Assembly: GCA_017451645.1 (NCBI GenBank)
Contig: JAFTNZ010000022.1
Span: 1-64,000, forward strand
DNA from: Bacteroidaceae bacterium
GTDB lineage: Bacteria > Bacteroidota > Bacteroidia > Bacteroidales > Bacteroidaceae
Direction: 5' to 3'
Length of the DNA: 64,000 nt
Shown: one piece after another, positions 25,844 to 32,879 of the stretch
Layout: each line of letters begins with the position of its first letter
Position numbering within the stretch: position 1 is the first letter of the stretch
The notes under the pieces: model-generated
What the model was told of the DNA's origin: nothing
Databases searched by the model: none
The model's input: only the letters and a program-made list of their open reading frames with translations
Position numbers and translations under genes: made by a program

Positions 25844-26100
25844 TATCAATTTGGCCGGCTTTGCCTATTCATCCGCATCCTTTTAACTTAAAATGTAGGG
25901 TGTAGTGCCGCATTACACTATTGTATAGTGCCGCACTACACTTTTCACCCCTCGGAGAACCTGTGCGGACAAATAGGTACAGACAATCGGATAAACAGGT
26001 ATCGACGGACAGACTCTTCGGTGAAGGCAATTGCATGAGATTCGCTCCTTCCACACAAGTTCCCTGCCCCTTTAATCATTTTTCCTCCTATTTTTATCCA
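25844..26100. other. Non-coding region with palindromic motifs
   Basis: About 260 bases with no gene. It contains the TAGTGCCGCA pair (25903-25941) and stretches similar to 22500-22620, suggesting the segments upstream of 22671 and of 26401 derive from one duplication. Confidence 0.45.
25903..25941. repeat. Two TAGTGCCGCA palindromic motifs, 23 bp apart
   Basis: TAGTGCCGCATTACACT (25903) and TAGTGCCGCACTACACT (25926) differ by one base and each is partly palindromic (AGTG...CACT/TACACT). They resemble the paired operator motifs before the ATPase genes but no ATPase gene follows. Possibly a leftover control region. Confidence 0.45.
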
Positions 26101-26130
26101 ACCTATTGATTTTATTGATATATTTGCAGC
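26101..26130 (+). promoter_or_regulatory. Duplicated 30-bp promoter segment, copy 2
   Basis: Identical to 22624-22653, with TATATTTG at 26119-26126. The next gene starts 271 bases on, so a long leader would be made. Confidence 0.55.
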
Positions 26131-26400
26131 GGATTGAGAGAACTCGGTCCAAAGACATTAGAAAAAAGAGGCGTTATGTCTTCATCTTGTAAGTGGAAAG
26201 CGTAGGAAACTTAATCACAGTACACAAGAGTCGGCGTAATGGTCTCCGCGCGTGTGCGTGGAGTTGTTATTTCCATGTCTGTGTACAAAGGTTTTCCTAC
26301 CACCTTCACTTTAGGACGTGGCATACAGTTCCACGCCTCTTCGTGAAACAAAAAAAAGCCACATTGGGGGCTGGTGACATTTAGAAAATATTACATCATT
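26131..26400 (+). other. Long leader or small-RNA region
   Basis: About 270 bases from the duplicated promoter to the next start codon with no credible gene. Two hairpins are possible: CTCCGCGCG with GCGTGGAG near 26238-26262, and AGGACGTGG with CCACGCCT near 26312-26338. It may be a structured leader or the residue of a deleted gene. Confidence 0.35.
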
Positions 26401-27669
26401 ATGGAGAAAAAGTTTGTTCTTCCAAAACCTTGGAAAAGTTATTTCTGTCCTAATTGTACAGAATGGAATGAAATTGATGACAGTGAACGTTTTATGGATT
26501 TGACCCTCGCACTTAATGATGGATTTAAACTTTTTGAATGTCTTGAAGAACACATCAATGAATATGAATCCTTTAGGGAAAGAGATGTCAGAGAAGCTAT
26601 GTGTCATTTCATCCAGACTCTTCGTTATCAGAAGAGTTCTAAGAATGATAGAGAACTAACAGAGTTGGTGCTTGATGAGAACTTAAATCTGCGAGAGTTA
26701 ATAGAACTGTTCAGAGTGGAACTATTGATGAGGTATTCATACAAAGCGAACAAAGATGGCAAGCTTATATTTTCTCAGAGATTTATAACAGGTGAACCTA
26801 TTTCATCATATTTAAACAAGCATCAAAAAACAGCGGATGAGATTAGGGATTTAATATGTCATCCCACAGGTTGGAAAGAAACAAGTGAAGAAAGTCTAAG
26901 GGCAAATAACCCATGGAATTCACTTGCTTTGACATATCAAGGTTATGATCTGTATTCTACAACAAGAACTTTTGCCGTTGATGCAGATCGAGAATTACTT
27001 GCCCGATATAACGAGATGAAAAAAAACGAGCATCACAAATATCACCTTGAAATTCCAGCAGAACCATGGCAGGGCAACCCGCTGAAAGCAAAGATAATCA
27101 TTCTCAGTCTTAACCCGGGTTGGCAGGAGAAGTATAACAAAGAAGTCGCTTTAACTTTCCATTCACATACCAGCGAATCCATATTCATGGAAAAGAAACG
27201 GACATTACTTTTTGAAGCAGAAGGATTCTTCCCTTACCAAAAAGAAACGGCAGATGCCATAAATTTGTTAAGTGAGAATTATTGGAAAGGAGACGGGAAA
27301 AAGACAGGAAGACTATCCGTGTTGAAACCGGACACGATGGATGAATTTGAGTTTTACAAGAAATTTGCAGTAGTGCAATACTGTGCTTATACATCTAAAG
27401 AATATGGCGGTGGATTTCATAAAGGAGAATTTCTTCCGAGTCAAAGGTTTACAAAAGACCTGATTCGGTACATTGCTTATAATCGTTCCGATGTAAAGTT
27501 CGTGATTCTTCGTGCAGAAGATAAATGGAAAAATCTTCTTGATGCAGATGTTTGGTACACTATGTTGCCTAATACTATCATAGCTAAATACCCCATCCAA
27601 CAACGTTTCAATAAAGCGAACCTCGGAGCGAAAGAGTTTGAAGAATTAATGGATATTATTCTGCACTGA
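26401..27669 (+). CDS. Uncharacterised protein with a uracil-glycosylase-like motif
   Basis: A 422-residue soluble protein; the family is not recognised. It starts MEKKFVLPKPWKSYFCPNCT with a CPxC pair and a long acidic helical N-terminal half. The middle contains KIIILSLNPGWQEKYNKEV: a hydrophobic strand running into LNPG is typical of the uracil-DNA-glycosylase superfamily fold, and a later strand KFVILRAEDKW may be the second half of such a core. No catalytic H-x-S-P-L type motif is obvious, so activity is uncertain. There is no signal peptide or membrane segment. It lies among ATPase genes and helicase relics, a setting that would suit a defence or mobile-element role, which is unproved. 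The upstream nine-codon extension is rejected. Confidence 0.7.
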   Translation: MEKKFVLPKPWKSYFCPNCTEWNEIDDSERFMDLTLALNDGFKLFECLEEHINEYESFRERDVREAMCHFIQTLRYQKSSKNDRELTELVLDENLNLRELIELFRVELLMRYSYKANKDGKLIFSQRFITGEPISSYLNKHQKTADEIRDLICHPTGWKETSEESLRANNPWNSLALTYQGYDLYSTTRTFAVDADRELLARYNEMKKNEHHKYHLEIPAEPWQGNPLKAKIIILSLNPGWQEKYNKEVALTFHSHTSESIFMEKKRTLLFEAEGFFPYQKETADAINLLSENYWKGDGKKTGRLSVLKPDTMDEFEFYKKFAVVQYCAYTSKEYGGGFHKGEFLPSQRFTKDLIRYIAYNRSDVKFVILRAEDKWKNLLDADVWYTMLPNTIIAKYPIQQRFNKANLGAKEFEELMDIILH

Positions 27670-27694
27670 TTTTAGAAAAGAATCACCTTGTCCA

Positions 27695-27759
27695 GTCCGT
27701 GAGTACTAAAAGCGAGTTACGGAAGAATAAAAATCAAAAATGCGTCTATGTATCACGTA
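27695..27759. repeat. Degenerate copy of the ATPase 1 repeat cluster
   Basis: Contains TCCGTGAGTACTAAAA, GAGTTACGGAAGAA and TATCACGTAAGG, in the same order and spacing as the cluster at 23971-24039. No ATPase of that type follows. Confidence 0.55.
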
Positions 27760-27801
27760 AGGAAATTGTGGTACTTGACCATACAGTGATGAATGTATGA
27801 T

Positions 27802-28245
27802 CTAATACAGGAATCCAACTAGCCATAAGGGGAGTTTCTTGCCGATGGGATATTCCATAGAGTCGGCCAGAATGTACGAATCGGGTATGTCGGCTATCTG
27901 CTCAAAGGTCTTCTCCTTGCTGCCGACTTCAAACGTTATCTTTCCGTCAACCTTGAAGTCACCATTAGCCTTGCTGTATTCAACCGTGTGATTGTGTGAG
28001 AGTTGGTTTACAACGAAACATTCACGCAGCGTTCCTATGTTCATTTGTGTCCCGAGTGTACAGAGCATATTGGGGTTATGGATATAGATTTTATCAGGCT
28101 TCTGCATCTTAGTGACAGACTTGTTGTCTGTGTAAAGCAGATTGACCAGCTCAGCCCTGTGCATGAAGGAAAGATAACTGAGCACCGTCGTCTTGTTTAT
28201 CTCCAGATACGAGGAGAGTTTGGCAATGTTCACTTCATAGGGCAA
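27802..28245 (-). pseudogene. 5'-truncated AAA ATPase (ATPase 2 remnant)
   Basis: The 147-residue frame aligns with the C-terminal third of the ATPase at 28505-29704: KLSSYLEINKTTVLSYLSFM, MQKPDKIYIHNPNMLCTLG, GTLRECFVVNQLSHNHTVEY, and an identical-style end YPIGKKLPLWLVGFLY. The P-loop half (about 250 residues) is missing. A -7 element and repeats lie directly upstream (28288-28383), so an internal deletion joined the control region to the tail of the gene. The first ATG is internal to the domain; a functional product is unlikely. Confidence 0.8.
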
Positions 28246-28287
28246 ATTGTCCGAAAGGATAACTTATTTCTTTATTTCATTTGTGCG

Positions 28288-28383
28288 CAAAAATAAAAAG
28301 ACTTAGTGGAATAACCAAATTTACTCCAAAAAAGGTTACTCCACTAAGCGATTTTGCTAATAAATCGTTTATTGTACTAAGCG
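28288..28383 (-). promoter_or_regulatory. Repeat cluster and promoter of ATPase 2 remnant
   Basis: On the minus strand: CGCTTAGT (28376-28383), CGCTTAGTGGAGTAACC (28334-28350) and its inverse GGTTATTCCACTAAGT (28301-28316), then the -7 element TATTTTTG (28288-28295). The motif differs from those of the other ATPase genes. Confidence 0.55.
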
Positions 28384-28395
28384 TTTTCAAATAAA

Positions 28396-28464
28396 CTTCC
28401 TCCGTAAGTAGTCCAAAAAATGAGTTACGGAGGAATAAAAATAAAAAATGCTTCTCCGTAACTC
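28396..28464. repeat. Third copy of the ATPase 1 repeat cluster
   Basis: CTTCCTCCGTAAGTAG, GAGTTACGGAGGAATAAAAA and CTCCGTAACTCG repeat the order seen at 23971-24039 with only a few changes. It lies between the ends of ATPase 3 and the remnant, not in front of a gene. Confidence 0.65.
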
Positions 28465-28504
28465 GTTTTATATCATCTTCCATTCGACTATAAAGAGGAA
28501 GTAT

Positions 28505-29704
28505 TCAATACAAAAGGCCAAATGCCCACAAGGGAATCTTATTACCGACGGGATAGTCGATGTTGTCGGCAGCGATGAAGGCCGATTGTTCGCGGGCAAT
28601 CTGCTTACCATCCTTGCTCTTGCCACCAACTTCGATGGTATAGCGGCGGTCAACAGTGTAGTCGGCACTGCGGGTACTGTATTCTACCTGATGCTGATAG
28701 GATAACTGGTTGACCATGAACACTTCGCGAAGGGTCCCCTTGTTGACATCCTCTAGCGAAAGGACGTAGAGCAGATTCGGATTCTCCATATAGATTTTGT
28801 CCGGCTTTTGTAGTTTCTTTAGTGAATCGAGGTCGGAGTAAAGAAGGTGAATTAGTCTGGCACGATGCAGGTACTGCAGATAGGTCAGCAGTGTGGTGCG
28901 CGACAGACCGGCCATCAATGAGAGTTTAGTCATATCCACCATCATGGGTACCTCTGTAGAGAGGATAGTCAACAAGGTTTTCAGCTTGCGTGCATTTCCC
29001 AAGTCCACTCCGCACTGCTGGGGGAGTTCGATTTCCAAAATCATGTTCACCACATTCTCGATGCGGGTGTAATATTCGTTGCTTCCCTCCAAGCGGAAAG
29101 GGTAATACCCAGCCTGAAGATAATCATCGAAGTAGGCCAGCGGACGACATTGGGCATTCACCTCGGCACAAACGGCATCGGGCGAGGCCAACAACTCCTC
29201 TAACGTGTGGGGGCGCACATCAATCCCGTGATATAACTTCAGATATTCACGGAAAGAGAGTCCCTGCATATCGTAGGAGATGCAACGGCGCGAAAGGTCG
29301 GCCTCGGCATTCAGAATCTGTATCAACGATGATCCGCTGAATACGATGCGCAAATCGGGGTAACCGTCATAGATGTTCTTGATTTCACGGCTCCATTCAG
29401 GATATTTGTGTACTTCGTCCAAAAACAGATGTTTGCCACCATATAAATAGAACTGCTCGACGAACTCTTCCAACGTGTGTCGAGTGAAATAAGGGTTGTC
29501 CAAACTGACATACATGGCTTCCCGGCAGTCTGGGCTGTAGTGTAACTTCAAGTATTGCAGCATCAGAGTAGTCTTGCCCACTCCGCGTGCTCCGCGGATA
29601 GCTACTAGGCGGACATTCCAATGAACCGTTTCCATCAAGCTGCGCACGTAGTCAGTCGAGGTCACTTCCAACAGTCTTTTGCATCGTTTAATCAAGGTCT
29701 CCAT
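28505..29704 (-). CDS. AAA_14-type ATPase (ATPase 3)
   Basis: A 399-residue protein. Walker A IRGARGVGKTTLML (residues ~35-48), Walker B HLFLDEVHKYPEW and sensor-like RIVFSGSSLIQIL are intact. Then come SYDMQGLSFREYLKLYHGID, a winged-helix stretch (TKLSLMAGLSRTTLLTYLQY), KPDKIYMENPNLLYVL and a C-terminal domain with a D...E-x-x-K arrangement (YTVDRRYTIEVGGKSKD). It is closest to the remnant at 27802 and to ATPase 4. Function is unknown in the family; nucleic-acid binding is plausible. Its promoter is built into a palindromic repeat pair. Confidence 0.87.
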   Translation of the reverse strand: METLIKRCKRLLEVTSTDYVRSLMETVHWNVRLVAIRGARGVGKTTLMLQYLKLHYSPDCREAMYVSLDNPYFTRHTLEEFVEQFYLYGGKHLFLDEVHKYPEWSREIKNIYDGYPDLRIVFSGSSLIQILNAEADLSRRCISYDMQGLSFREYLKLYHGIDVRPHTLEELLASPDAVCAEVNAQCRPLAYFDDYLQAGYYPFRLEGSNEYYTRIENVVNMILEIELPQQCGVDLGNARKLKTLLTILSTEVPMMVDMTKLSLMAGLSRTTLLTYLQYLHRARLIHLLYSDLDSLKKLQKPDKIYMENPNLLYVLSLEDVNKGTLREVFMVNQLSYQHQVEYSTRSADYTVDRRYTIEVGGKSKDGKQIAREQSAFIAADNIDYPVGNKIPLWAFGLLY

Positions 29705-29728
29705 TATTCATTTGTTTTATATGCGGGA

Positions 29729-29795
29729 CAAAATTACGCATAATTTGTTTTGCGTGCAAAACAAATTTGAATAAAAATCGTTTTGGGTGCAAAAC
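29729..29795 (-). promoter_or_regulatory. Promoter and paired operator motifs of ATPase 3
   Basis: On the minus strand -33 TTTG (29757-29760) and -7 TAATTTTG (29729-29736) are 20 bp apart. A perfect palindrome AATTTGTTTTGC-N2-GCAAAACAAATT (29742-29767) covers the -33. A second GTTTTGGGTGCAAAAC (29780-29795) matches the palindrome core GTTTTGCGTGCAAAAC (29747-29762) at 15 of 16 bases, 33 bp away, three helical turns. Confidence 0.65.
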
Positions 29796-29944
29796 AAAAA
29801 CCGCTGATACCTTTTGACAAACAATAGGATTGAAAATAGCAGAATCAATTTCTCATAATAGGAAAAATTGTTTGAGGAATAAAAAGCAATCCTTTCAGTT
29901 CTTTTTTTTTGAGCATCTTCCATACAACAATAAAGGAACTTTTG
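29796..29944. other. Intergenic stretch between ATPase 3 control region and dtd
   Basis: AT-rich with homopolymer runs; no gene, and no clear hairpin. It contains the divergent boundary between the accessory segment and the dtd operon. Confidence 0.4.
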
Positions 29945-29952
29945 TACCTTTG
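29945..29952 (+). promoter_or_regulatory. -7 element of the dtd operon
   Basis: TACCTTTG matches TAnnTTTG and lies about 85 bases before the dtd ATG; it marks the right edge of the accessory segment. Confidence 0.45.
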
Positions 29953-30035
29953 TGGACGAATAACCGTGGAGTTATAAAATAGTTCCTGATTCACCAAAAC
30001 AAAAAGATATCGTAAAGAGAAAGAAGAAATAATCT

Positions 30036-30488
30036 ATGCGAACAGTCATACAACGCGTCAGCCACGCATCGGTAACTATCAATGGGACGGTGAAATCGGC
30101 CATCAGGAAGGGGTTGCTGGTACTCGTGGGCATTGAGGACGCTGATACAGAAGAGGACATACAGTGGCTCTGCAAGAAGATTGTGGGGCTACGGGTGTTT
30201 GATGACGAACAGGGGGTGATGAACAAAAACATCCAGGATGCTGGGGGCGACATATTGGTCATCAGCCAATTCACCCTGTTTGCCTCCACCAAGAAGGGAA
30301 ACCGTCCGTCGTACATACGGGCTGCCAAGCCGGACATCTCCATACCGCTCTACGAACAGTTTTGCGAAGAGTTGGGCATTGCCCTCGGGAAGCCTGTGGG
30401 CACGGGCGAATTTGGCGCGGACATGAAAGTGGAGTTGTTGAACGATGGACCGGTGACGATTTGCATGGATACGAAGAATAAAGAGTGA
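30036..30488 (+). CDS. dtd: D-aminoacyl-tRNA deacylase
   Basis: This 150-residue enzyme hydrolyses D-amino acids from mischarged tRNA. It begins MRTVIQRVSHASVTINGTVK, has the chirality-checking motif SQFTLFAST and the family C-terminal signature NDGPVTICMDT, all intact (GP dipeptide included). Length is standard. It opens a same-strand run with mazG and deoC; gaps of 36 and 34 bases contain interspersed repeats. Confidence 0.96.
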   Translation: MRTVIQRVSHASVTINGTVKSAIRKGLLVLVGIEDADTEEDIQWLCKKIVGLRVFDDEQGVMNKNIQDAGGDILVISQFTLFASTKKGNRPSYIRAAKPDISIPLYEQFCEELGIALGKPVGTGEFGADMKVELLNDGPVTICMDTKNKE

Positions 30489-30518
30489 ACTAGTGACAAG
30501 TGACGAGCTACAAGCTAA
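30488..30518. repeat. TGACGAGCTAC-type intergenic repeat, copy 1
   Basis: TAGTGACAAGTGACGAGCTACAAGCTAAAT-like words fill the gap between dtd and mazG. The core GTGACGAGCTAC(A/G)AGCTAA recurs at 34648-34665 and, reversed, inside the GH10 gene at 39296-39330. Confidence 0.6.
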
Positions 30519-30524
30519 ATTAAT

Positions 30525-30887
30525 ATGACCCTACAAGAAGCACAAGAGACCGTTGACCGCTGGATAAAGACGTATGGCGTGCGATATTTCAGCGAACTGA
30601 CCAACATGGCCTGCCTCACCGAAGAGGTGGGCGAACTGGCACGCATCATGGCACGTACCTATGGCGACCAATCGTTCAAGAAAGACGAAAAGCATGACTT
30701 GGGCGACGAGATGGCCGACGTACTGTGGGTGCTCCTCTGCTTGGCCAACCAGACGGGAGTTGATCTCACCGCTGCCTTTGAACGCAATCTGCAGAAGAAG
30801 ACAGAACGGGACAAGACAAGGCACAAGGAGAATGAAAAATTAAGGGGACTCTCCCCCACCCCCTCCCTGAATGGAGGGGAGCAATAA
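30525..30887 (+). CDS. MazG-like nucleotide pyrophosphohydrolase
   Basis: A 120-residue MazG-type enzyme, expected to hydrolyse non-canonical or excess NTPs to NMP and pyrophosphate. The metal-binding motif EEVGELARIMAR (EExxE-like) and the second acidic pair GDEMADVLWVLLCLA are visible, within the all-alpha fold of the family. The final ~15 residues (LRGLSPTPSLNGGEQ) are not part of the domain: they are translated from a REP-like repeat at 30844-30883 in which the stop now lies. Family members usually end near residue 105. It sits between dtd and deoC. Confidence 0.9.
   Translation: MTLQEAQETVDRWIKTYGVRYFSELTNMACLTEEVGELARIMARTYGDQSFKKDEKHDLGDEMADVLWVLLCLANQTGVDLTAAFERNLQKKTERDKTRHKENEKLRGLSPTPSLNGGEQ
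30844..30883. repeat. GC-rich REP-like repeat, copy 4, inside the mazG end
   Basis: GGGACTCTCCCCCACCCCCTCCCTGAATGGAGGGGAG is the reverse-orientation relative of the copy at 3584 (palindromic CCCTCC..GGAGGGG plus CACCCC). It supplies the last codons and stop of mazG. Confidence 0.6.
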
Positions 30888-30921
30888 ACCGATCGAATAT
30901 AAACTAATAATAATAGACATT

Positions 30922-31887
30922 ATGAACCATTATCATCATCACGACCATGATTGCGATTGCGGATGCGGACACGATCATGACCACTTTCACGAGGAAGACT
31001 TCAGCTGTCAGGACAAGTATCACGAAGCCTTGGCACAGTATGACACTCAGTTGAACGACGAACATGTTGAGGCACAAGTCTCACGCCTGCTTGAACATGT
31101 CAGCGAGAATGATACACTTGAGGTAAAGAAGGCTCTTTGGGGCTGTCTTGACCTCACCACACTGAAGTGTACCGACAGCGAAGAAAGTGTGCTAAATTTT
31201 GTAGAAAAAGTCAATACATTGGACGAAGAGCATCCCGACCTTCCCCACGTGGCAGCTCTCTGTGTCTATCCCTGCTTTGCCGGTATTGTCTGCGAATCAC
31301 TTCAAGCTGAGGGTGTAGAAGTTGCTTGCGTGAGCGGCGGATTCCCCTCATCACAAACCTTTATGGAGGTCAAAATTGCCGAAACCAGCTTGGCACTTCA
31401 CGAAGGAGCTACAGAGATTGATGTGGTCATCCCCGTAGGGAAGTTCCTCAGCGGCGACTATGAAGGCATGTGCGACGAGTTGCAGGAGCTGAAAGCCCTC
31501 TGTGGCGACCATGCATTGAAGGTCATCTTGGAGACGGGTGCACTGAAATCTGCCGCCAACATCAAACGTGCCGCCCTGCTGGCCATGTATAGCGGAGCCG
31601 ACTTTATCAAGACATCGACAGGCAAGGAAGCCGTAAGCGCCACTCCCGAGGCTGCTTTCGTCATGTGTCAGGCCATTAAGGAGTATTATGCCAAAACTGG
31701 CCGTAAAATTGGTTTTAAGGCCGCAGGAGGCATTAATACAGTGCAGGATGCCCTCTCCTACTATACCATCGTGAAAGAACTGTTAGGCGAAGAATGGCTC
31801 TCCCCTGCTCTATTCCGCATCGGCACCAGCCGACTGGCCAATTTGTTACTCAGCGAGATTTTGGGTGAAGAGGTAAAGGTGTTCTGA
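30922..31887 (+). CDS. deoC: Deoxyribose-phosphate aldolase with metal-binding N-terminal tail
   Basis: DeoC splits 2-deoxyribose 5-phosphate to glyceraldehyde 3-phosphate and acetaldehyde in deoxynucleoside catabolism. The barrel motifs are VAALCVYPCFAGIV, EIDVVIPVGKFLSGDY, LKVILETGALK, and ADFIKTSTGKEAV with the Schiff-base lysine, then IGFKAAGGINTVQDAL. From ATG 30922 it has 321 residues, longer than the 220-260 of compact DeoC. The first ~22 residues (NHYHHHDHDCDCGCGHDHDH) are almost all His, Asp and Cys, a likely metal-binding appendage. A terminator follows. Confidence 0.95.
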   Translation: MNHYHHHDHDCDCGCGHDHDHFHEEDFSCQDKYHEALAQYDTQLNDEHVEAQVSRLLEHVSENDTLEVKKALWGCLDLTTLKCTDSEESVLNFVEKVNTLDEEHPDLPHVAALCVYPCFAGIVCESLQAEGVEVACVSGGFPSSQTFMEVKIAETSLALHEGATEIDVVIPVGKFLSGDYEGMCDELQELKALCGDHALKVILETGALKSAANIKRAALLAMYSGADFIKTSTGKEAVSATPEAAFVMCQAIKEYYAKTGRKIGFKAAGGINTVQDALSYYTIVKELLGEEWLSPALFRIGTSRLANLLLSEILGEEVKVF

Positions 31888-31916
31888 TAGGCGAAGATTT
31901 TTTACTGTTATAGTTG

Positions 31917-31951
31917 AAACCTGGATTGCACTACCGCAATTCAGGTTTTTC
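31917..31951 (+). terminator. Terminator of the dtd-mazG-deoC run
   Basis: AAACCTGGATTGC pairs with GCAATTCAGGTTT (one mismatch) around ACTACC, followed by TTC and T-rich sequence; 30 bases after the deoC stop. Confidence 0.75.
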
Positions 31952-32027
31952 TTTATGTTAGTGGAAAACGGTAAAAGAAGGACAGTTCTGTCGTATTTTC
32001 CGTCAATGTCAGGAAAGATATTCTGTG

Positions 32028-32035
32028 TATCTTTG
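32028..32035 (+). promoter_or_regulatory. -7 element of the phosphoesterase gene
   Basis: TATCTTTG lies 29 bases before the ATG at 32064; no strong -33 seen. Confidence 0.45.
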
Positions 32036-32063
32036 CAGCGCAATTATCGCATAAGAACTGTCT

Positions 32064-32879
32064 ATGTCCTTTTTTTGTAAAACAAGACGTGTCATGTTCG
32101 CAATCCTGCCGTGGATTATGGCGGGTTGCGACATGATTGAATATCATCCCTACGACGCACGTATCGAAGGGATGATAGACATCAATAACCGTAATATCGC
32201 CCGTATTGAGGAGAATTTGCAAGGTGTTGATACTTTCCGTTTCGCTTTCATTACCGATACCCAGCGGTGGTACGATGAAACGGAGGATGCCGTTGTGGCC
32301 ATTAATTTGCGGCCAGATGTTGACTTTGTGTTACATGGAGGGGATTTGACAGATTTTGGTGCGACCAAAGAGTTGTTATGGCAACGTGATATACTGAATG
32401 GGTTGAAGGTCCCTTATGTCTGTCTCATTGGTAATCACGACTGTTTGGGTACGGGTGAGGAGGTGTTCAACAAGGTCTTTGGGGATCCCAATTTTGCATT
32501 TACGGCAGGGAATGTTCGTTTCATTTGTATGAATACCAATGCACTGGAGTATGACTATTCAGAGCCTGTACCTGACTTTCATTTCTTGGATGCCGAACGG
32601 AAAACTTTTCCTGATGAAGCTGACCGAACATTGTTTGCCATGCATGTGAAACCGTTTGACGAGCAATTCAATAACAATGTAGCAGAGGTGTTTGAATACG
32701 CGCTTCGGGCCTTTCCTGATCCAATCTGTTGCATTTATGGGCATGGACATAAATTGGCCGCTGATGATCTGTTTGGAGATGGAATGATGTACTACCAATG
32801 CAGCAACATCAAGGACCGCAAATATCTGCTGTTTACAATTTATAAGGAGGGATATGAGTATGAGGTGGTTGATTTTTAG
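32064..32879 (+). CDS. Calcineurin-like metallophosphoesterase lipoprotein
   Basis: A 271-residue exported protein. The N-terminus carries a lipoprotein signal (MFAILPWIMAGCD) so it is membrane-anchored outside the cytoplasm. Metal-binding motifs of the calcineurin-like fold are FAFITDTQRW (variant of DxH with Gln), FVLHGGDLTDFG, CLIGNHDCLG, FAMHVKPF and CIYGHGHKLA. The first motif having DTQ instead of DxH is seen in several Bacteroidetes members. Substrate unknown. Its end overlaps the next gene by 26 bases, so the two are translationally coupled. Confidence 0.88.
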   Translation: MSFFCKTRRVMFAILPWIMAGCDMIEYHPYDARIEGMIDINNRNIARIEENLQGVDTFRFAFITDTQRWYDETEDAVVAINLRPDVDFVLHGGDLTDFGATKELLWQRDILNGLKVPYVCLIGNHDCLGTGEEVFNKVFGDPNFAFTAGNVRFICMNTNALEYDYSEPVPDFHFLDAERKTFPDEADRTLFAMHVKPFDEQFNNNVAEVFEYALRAFPDPICCIYGHGHKLAADDLFGDGMMYYQCSNIKDRKYLLFTIYKEGYEYEVVDF

